From NCBI RefSeq assembly GCF_028550395.1, contig NZ_JAQQKW010000010.1:90746-154745 (forward strand): a stretch of DNA of 64,000 nucleotides, in the 5' to 3' direction. The DNA is from Asticcacaulis currens (GTDB taxonomy: Bacteria > Pseudomonadota > Alphaproteobacteria > Caulobacterales > Caulobacteraceae). The notes under the pieces are model-generated. The model had not been told where the DNA came from and ran no database searches. It worked only from the letters and a program-made list of their open reading frames with translations. A program made the position numbers and the translations under genes. The first letter of the stretch is position 1, and each line of letters begins with the position of its first letter. This document shows positions 60,522 through 64,000 of this stretch, piece after piece.

Positions 60522-61610
60522 TCAGATCGACAGATCCCTCTGAACCGAAACCAACTTTTTCTGAGACTGGATGCCTGTTTTCATCAGGATGGATTTGGTC
60601 TGATTGCGCACCGTATGAATGCTTTTACCGCTTTCGACCGCAATCTCTTCCAGCGAGTCGCCCCCCGCAATGCGCAGGGCCAGCCCCGCCTCCGCCGGCG
60701 TCAGATCGAACAGTTGCTGCACCAGAGGCGCCGTCAACTGTTCGCGCGCTTCACCGGCGATGACGATCAGAACCGTGTCCGAGGCGAAAAGGTCGCGCAC
60801 ATCGCCCGTCACCGGAAACAGGTGCATGATCAGCGGGCGCTCGTCCTTGTCCGACAGCAGGGGAACGGACTTCGCGCGCGGTGAATGGTCCAGCAAGGCC
60901 GTGAGATTGGTCCGGAACACCCCGTCCATCTCCGCATCCCGGAGCCTGATCCGCCCCTGAACATCATCGAGATAAGGCCCCATGCGGACATTAAAGCCCG
61001 CATTGACGCTGAGCGCCTTCCCTGACCGGGTCACGACCGCCGCAGACAATCCGATCCGCTCCAGGGCCTCGGTCATGCCCCCTGCCCGCTCCATCTGAAG
61101 ACGGGTGGACAGGGCGGCCGCGCGACACAGATGGGGTCGGAGGACGTCCAGAGGCGAAACCAGCCGGTAGCAGTGCGCCGGATCCTCAAAGCCCTCAACC
61201 GAAATCAGCACATTATGATCGACAAACCCGTCGATAAAGGTACCCACCCCCGGATAGCGGCCTTGCGGAATGACGAAGGTGCGGAGTTCGAAATCCTCCA
61301 GTGCCTCGGCCTCGGGTAAAAAGTCCGGTTCGGCAACGAAGCCGAAATGCCGGCGCTCAAACAGCCTGAGCGCCCGGATGTTACGCGGTGGCGGCTTGAC
61401 CGGCATACGTTCGTATTGCTCGTAGCACGCATTGACCATTGCCACGCCCTTCGGATTGCCGACAAGGCGGTTCAGGTGCCCCCCGTGAAACGACGCGATG
61501 ACGGCGAGTTGGGCCTCACAGCTTTTCGCCAGTGCATCCAGCACCATCGGCCACTTATCGCTGCAAATACTGGCCTCATAAATTTCATCAACAAGCGACG
61601 CAGAAAACAA
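60522..61610 (-). CDS. LuxR-type HTH transcriptional regulator
   Basis: A 362-residue regulator. The C-terminal HTH reads FDLTPAEAGLALRIAGG, SLEEIAVESGKSIHTVRNQT and KSILMKTGIQSQKKLV, the LuxR/GerE pattern. The first 290 residues match no domain I can name with confidence; they could hold a PAS-like sensor around 185-285. The start is probably a TTG at 61610, since GGGAAGGG lies just upstream and the first in-frame ATG is 21 codons in. It is divergent from the chemoreceptor gene. The target genes are unknown; the xylanase next door is only one possibility. Confidence 0.85.
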   Translation of the reverse strand: MFSASLVDEIYEASICSDKWPMVLDALAKSCEAQLAVIASFHGGHLNRLVGNPKGVAMVNACYEQYERMPVKPPPRNIRALRLFERRHFGFVAEPDFLPEAEALEDFELRTFVIPQGRYPGVGTFIDGFVDHNVLISVEGFEDPAHCYRLVSPLDVLRPHLCRAAALSTRLQMERAGGMTEALERIGLSAAVVTRSGKALSVNAGFNVRMGPYLDDVQGRIRLRDAEMDGVFRTNLTALLDHSPRAKSVPLLSDKDERPLIMHLFPVTGDVRDLFASDTVLIVIAGEAREQLTAPLVQQLFDLTPAEAGLALRIAGGDSLEEIAVESGKSIHTVRNQTKSILMKTGIQSQKKLVSVQRDLSI

Positions 61611-61941
61611 AACCCTTCCCCCTCAGTCCAGTTCACAACTCTTGATGCAGATTAACCCCCCAAAAAACCCAAATCAGGCGCACTTAAACATGCCTCTGAA
61701 AATGAATACGCACGAATTACACGAAAAAGGAAATGTCTCAGAAATATTGGCCCGAAAATCAAAAAAGTAAAAACGCGTCAAGTCTCACAATTTCAATTTA
61801 AACGAGAACATAAACAGCCGCAGGCTGAGCCCCTTATTTGCAAAAATAACGCGGCATGAAATCGATTTAATTCGGGATTAACCGGTGTCTCCTAGAAAAT
61901 AAACCAAATAACAATGGCTTATCAACCATGGGGAGAGTAGT
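61611..61941. promoter_or_regulatory. Divergent AT-rich regulatory region, LuxR-type gene and chemoreceptor
   Basis: 331 bases, clearly AT-rich and without a gene. It contains the CtrA-like site at 61867-61882, described separately. Other AT-rich runs (61680-61860) may carry the LuxR gene promoter. No -35/-10 pair is convincing. Confidence 0.4.
61867..61882 (+). promoter_or_regulatory. Full CtrA consensus box upstream of the chemoreceptor gene
   Basis: TTAA-TTCGGGA-TTAAC matches the CtrA site TTAA-N7-TTAA(C) exactly, 60 bases before the chemoreceptor start. CtrA controls motility and chemotaxis genes in Caulobacterales. Confidence 0.65.
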
Positions 61942-63657
61942 TTGCGTTTGCTGTCGTCACAGATAAAAATTGCGGGGGCCTTGCTGATCGGCAGTCTGGG
62001 CCTGTTTTGCGCCCTGCTCTTCTTTTCGCTCCAGCACGAAATCCGGCTGGCGCGAATCGCGCAGGAAGCGAATGCTCGCAAGGCCCTGATGGGCGAGTTG
62101 TCCCTCACCGCCAAGCAGATTCAGGTCAATGTGGTTCAGGTCCAGCAGTTCCTGACTGATGTGTCCGCAACGCGGGGACTGGACGGACTGGACGACGGGC
62201 CGGGTGAGGCCGCCAAAAATGCCACCGAGTTCAAAGAGCGCATCGCCCACGCCAAGGCGCTGGCCAGGGACCTCCATCTCGCAGATATCCAGTCGGCTCT
62301 GGAGGCCGTGGAACAGAAGTTCCCGGCCTATTATCAGACGGGGCAGGCCATGGCCGACGCCTATATTCAGGGCGGCACATCGGCGGGCAATGCCTTCATG
62401 GGGACGTTCGACGGAACGGCCAAGGCCGAATATGAGGCCCTCAATACAGTTCTGAGCCTCGTTGACACCGAGAACCAGTCCATCTCAAACACGGCCAGGG
62501 TCGCCAGCGAGACCAGCGTGCGCAGCGCCCATGCGACCCAACTCTATATGCTGCTGGCGGGCGCGCTCCTGACCCTGCTGGTGGCGGGCGGCCTGTGGTT
62601 TGTGCTGCGCTTCATCATCCGCCCCCTGAGCGACTTCAGCGACCAGTTGGGCCGTATTGCCGGCGGCGCCCTCGATACGCAGGTGGGCCATACACAAAAG
62701 CAGAACGAGATCGGTGCCATTGCGCGGGCGATAGACGGGTTCCGTCTGGCTCAGCGCGACCGCGAAACCGCCGAAGCCCAGGCCGAAGCCGGTCGTATCG
62801 AACGACGCACGCGCCGCGAAAGCCTTGAAAATGCGATCCAGAGGTTCAAGGCGCGCATAGATCAGGCCCTGTCCGCCCTGCACCACAGCACGCGCGGGAT
62901 GCAGGATGTCAGCGCCACCCTCGAGGACATTTCTTCCCAGACGGCGGAACAATCGCAAAGCGCCTCGGCCGCGACGCTCGAAGCCACGGACAATGTGCAG
63001 ATCGTGGCCGCTGCCGCCGAAGAACTGGCGGCGTCGATTGCCGACATCAGCGAAAAGATTTCGCTGTCGCAGACCGTCGTACAGGACACGACGCGCGTCA
63101 GCGCCGAAAGTCAGGAAAAAATCGACCGTCTGGCCCGTTCTTCGGAACGGATCGGCGACGTCGTCAACCTGATCCAGAACATCGCCTCTCAGACCAATCT
63201 GCTGGCCCTCAACGCCACCATCGAAGCCGCCCGTGCCGGAGACGCCGGTAAGGGCTTCGCGGTGGTGGCCACCGAGGTCAAGGCGCTGGCGGATCAGACG
63301 AGCCGCGCGACGCAGGATATTTCGGCGCAGATCGCGGAGATCCAGTCGGAAACCCAGACCGCTGTGGACTCGATCAAGGCCATCGCCGGCAAGATGGAGG
63401 AGGTGCAGCACTTTACCGTCGCCATCTCGGCCGCCGTAGAGGAACAAAGCCGGGCGACGCAGGAAATCGCGGTAAATGTCGCCAAGGCCGCGGGCTGCAC
63501 CGCCAATGCCCAGCAAAGCGTGCAGATGATGGCGCAATCCGTCGAACGCACCAAACACTCCGCCTCTCGCGTGGGTCAGAGCACTCAGGAACTGGAAGAT
63601 GAAAAGGCCGGGTTGGTGGAGACGATCGACGACTTCCTCAAAACCGTCGCGGCTTAA
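61942..63657 (+). CDS. Methyl-accepting chemotaxis protein
   Basis: A 571-residue chemoreceptor. Membrane segment 1 is around residues 10-32 ([18 protein letters not shown]). A helical periplasmic sensor domain follows (around 33-195), then segment 2 (around 200-222), a HAMP domain ([32 protein letters not shown]) and a signalling region. The hairpin tip is [40 protein letters not shown] (given at residues 410-450 approximately). The start is a TTG at 61942 with GGGGAGAG just upstream; the nearby ATG at 61929 is out of frame. No C-terminal CheR-docking pentapeptide is seen. The ligand is unknown. Confidence 0.9.
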   Translation: MRLLSSQIKIAGALLIGSLGLFCALLFFSLQHEIRLARIAQEANARKALMGELSLTAKQIQVNVVQVQQFLTDVSATRGLDGLDDGPGEAAKNATEFKERIAHAKALARDLHLADIQSALEAVEQKFPAYYQTGQAMADAYIQGGTSAGNAFMGTFDGTAKAEYEALNTVLSLVDTENQSISNTARVASETSVRSAHATQLYMLLAGALLTLLVAGGLWFVLRFIIRPLSDFSDQLGRIAGGALDTQVGHTQKQNEIGAIARAIDGFRLAQRDRETAEAQAEAGRIERRTRRESLENAIQRFKARIDQALSALHHSTRGMQDVSATLEDISSQTAEQSQSASAATLEATDNVQIVAAAAEELAASIADISEKISLSQTVVQDTTRVSAESQEKIDRLARSSERIGDVVNLIQNIASQTNLLALNATIEAARAGDAGKGFAVVATEVKALADQTSRATQDISAQIAEIQSETQTAVDSIKAIAGKMEEVQHFTVAISAAVEEQSRATQEIAVNVAKAAGCTANAQQSVQMMAQSVERTKHSASRVGQSTQELEDEKAGLVETIDDFLKTVAA

Positions 63658-63703
63658 AATCATCCCGCTACAGGGAAGAAGACACCTCTCCTGACTATCG
63701 AAG

Positions 63704-63732
63704 AAGGCCCACCGGTTGGGTGGGCTTTTTTT
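63704..63732 (+). terminator. Terminator of the chemoreceptor gene
   Basis: A 10-bp stem with one G-U pair (63704-63713 with 63719-63728, core GGCCCACC/GGTGGGCT), 5-base loop, ending in a run of seven T. Confidence 0.85.
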
Positions 63733-63755
63733 GTGTCTATTCTGAGCGCCATACG

Positions 63756-63790
63756 CACGAAAGCCCGCCGTTTTGTGGCGGGCTTTCGTG
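63756..63790 (-). terminator. Terminator hairpin of the rRNA operon, after tRNA-fMet
   Basis: A perfect 14-bp stem CACGAAAGCCCGCC/GGCGGGCTTTCGTG (63756-63769 with 63777-63790) with a 7-base loop, 11 bases past the tRNA 3' end on the minus strand. No T-run follows, but the stem is very strong. Confidence 0.75.
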
Positions 63791-63801
63791 TAAGTGAAGA
63801 A

Positions 63802-63878
<77 letters not shown>

Positions 63879-63910
63879 ACACGTGATAACCAGAGGGGTC
63901 TGGTTAAACG

Positions 63911-63942
63911 AAAGACCGGCCTGAGTGTGTGGACCGGTCTTT
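63911..63942 (-). repeat. Hairpin between the 5S end and tRNA-fMet
   Basis: A 9-bp perfect stem AAAGACCGG/CCGGTCTTT with a 14-base loop. It lies between 5S and the tRNA in the rrn transcript and may guide RNA processing. T-rich arms also make partial termination possible. Confidence 0.5.
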
Positions 63943-63986
63943 GTGTTGAGGAGTGTGGATGAAGGGTTTGGTTACTTGAACGTTAT

Positions 63987-64000
63987 AGACCTGGCGGCGA
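63987..64000 (-). rRNA. rrf: 3' end of 5S rRNA (partial, continues outside the window)
   Basis: Read on the minus strand the last 14 bases are TCGCCGCCAGGTCT, the usual 3' end of alphaproteobacterial 5S rRNA, ending in GCCAGG. With tRNA-fMet downstream, it marks the tail of an rRNA operon entering from the right edge. Confidence 0.7.

Overview
The window looks like chromosomal DNA from an alphaproteobacterium of the family Caulobacteraceae. The moderate GC content (about 60 percent by eye) and the gene set (several TonB-dependent receptors, tandem flavin halogenases, a CC0125/CC1285-type protein, a CtrA-type box) fit Asticcacaulis best. The genus is an inference. No phage, IS element, CRISPR array or plasmid function was seen.

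Layout: (1) 1-4.0 kb, minus strand: DUF4350 and DUF4129 membrane proteins and a TonB-dependent receptor. (2) 4.3-7.5 kb: a CHASE2/degenerate GGDEF/EAL phosphodiesterase, a tiny Trp-rich ORF with its own terminator, and a small cytochrome c. (3) 7.5-11.7 kb, minus: a molybdenum hydroxylase operon (MocA-like, 2Fe-2S subunit, Mo subunit, XdhC). (4) 11.8-14.9 kb: a Bcr/CflA-type exporter, maleylacetoacetate isomerase with a Crp/Fnr regulator, and a lone receiver domain. (5) 15.0-19.1 kb: a PL10 pectate lyase with an ExuT-type transporter, and GalM. (6) 19.2-24.8 kb: an overlapping tyrosine/homogentisate operon (hppD, hmgA, fahA, Rieske protein, aminotransferase), then RhaM. With maiA in region 4 the tyrosine pathway is complete. 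(7) 24.9-33.5 kb: dGTPase, Lrp regulator, a cyanophycinase-isoaspartyl peptidase fusion, a TonB-dependent receptor and a YtcJ-like amidohydrolase. (8) 33.6-40.6 kb, minus: DUF6445 plus four tandem tryptophan-halogenase-like flavoproteins, one of them degenerate, followed by a candidate small RNA with a CCUCC loop. (9) 40.8-60.4 kb: a CC0125-type protein, a large TonB-dependent receptor and a hemicellulose/arabinoxylan locus (GH31, two esterases, GH3, two GH51, GH27, GH10). (10) 60.5-64 kb: a LuxR regulator, a chemoreceptor behind a CtrA-like box, and the 3' end of an rRNA operon (5S end, then tRNA-fMet).

The genes suggest a plant-polymer degrader. Secreted pectinase, xylanase, arabinofuranosidases, alpha-galactosidase and esterases would release sugars that TonB receptors and ExuT bring in. 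The halogenase operon and the cyanophycin-fusion locus are the least conventional parts. The most interesting non-coding items are the anti-Shine-Dalgarno sRNA candidate (about 40571-40647), the tiny ORF at 6978-7010 and the CtrA box at 61867.
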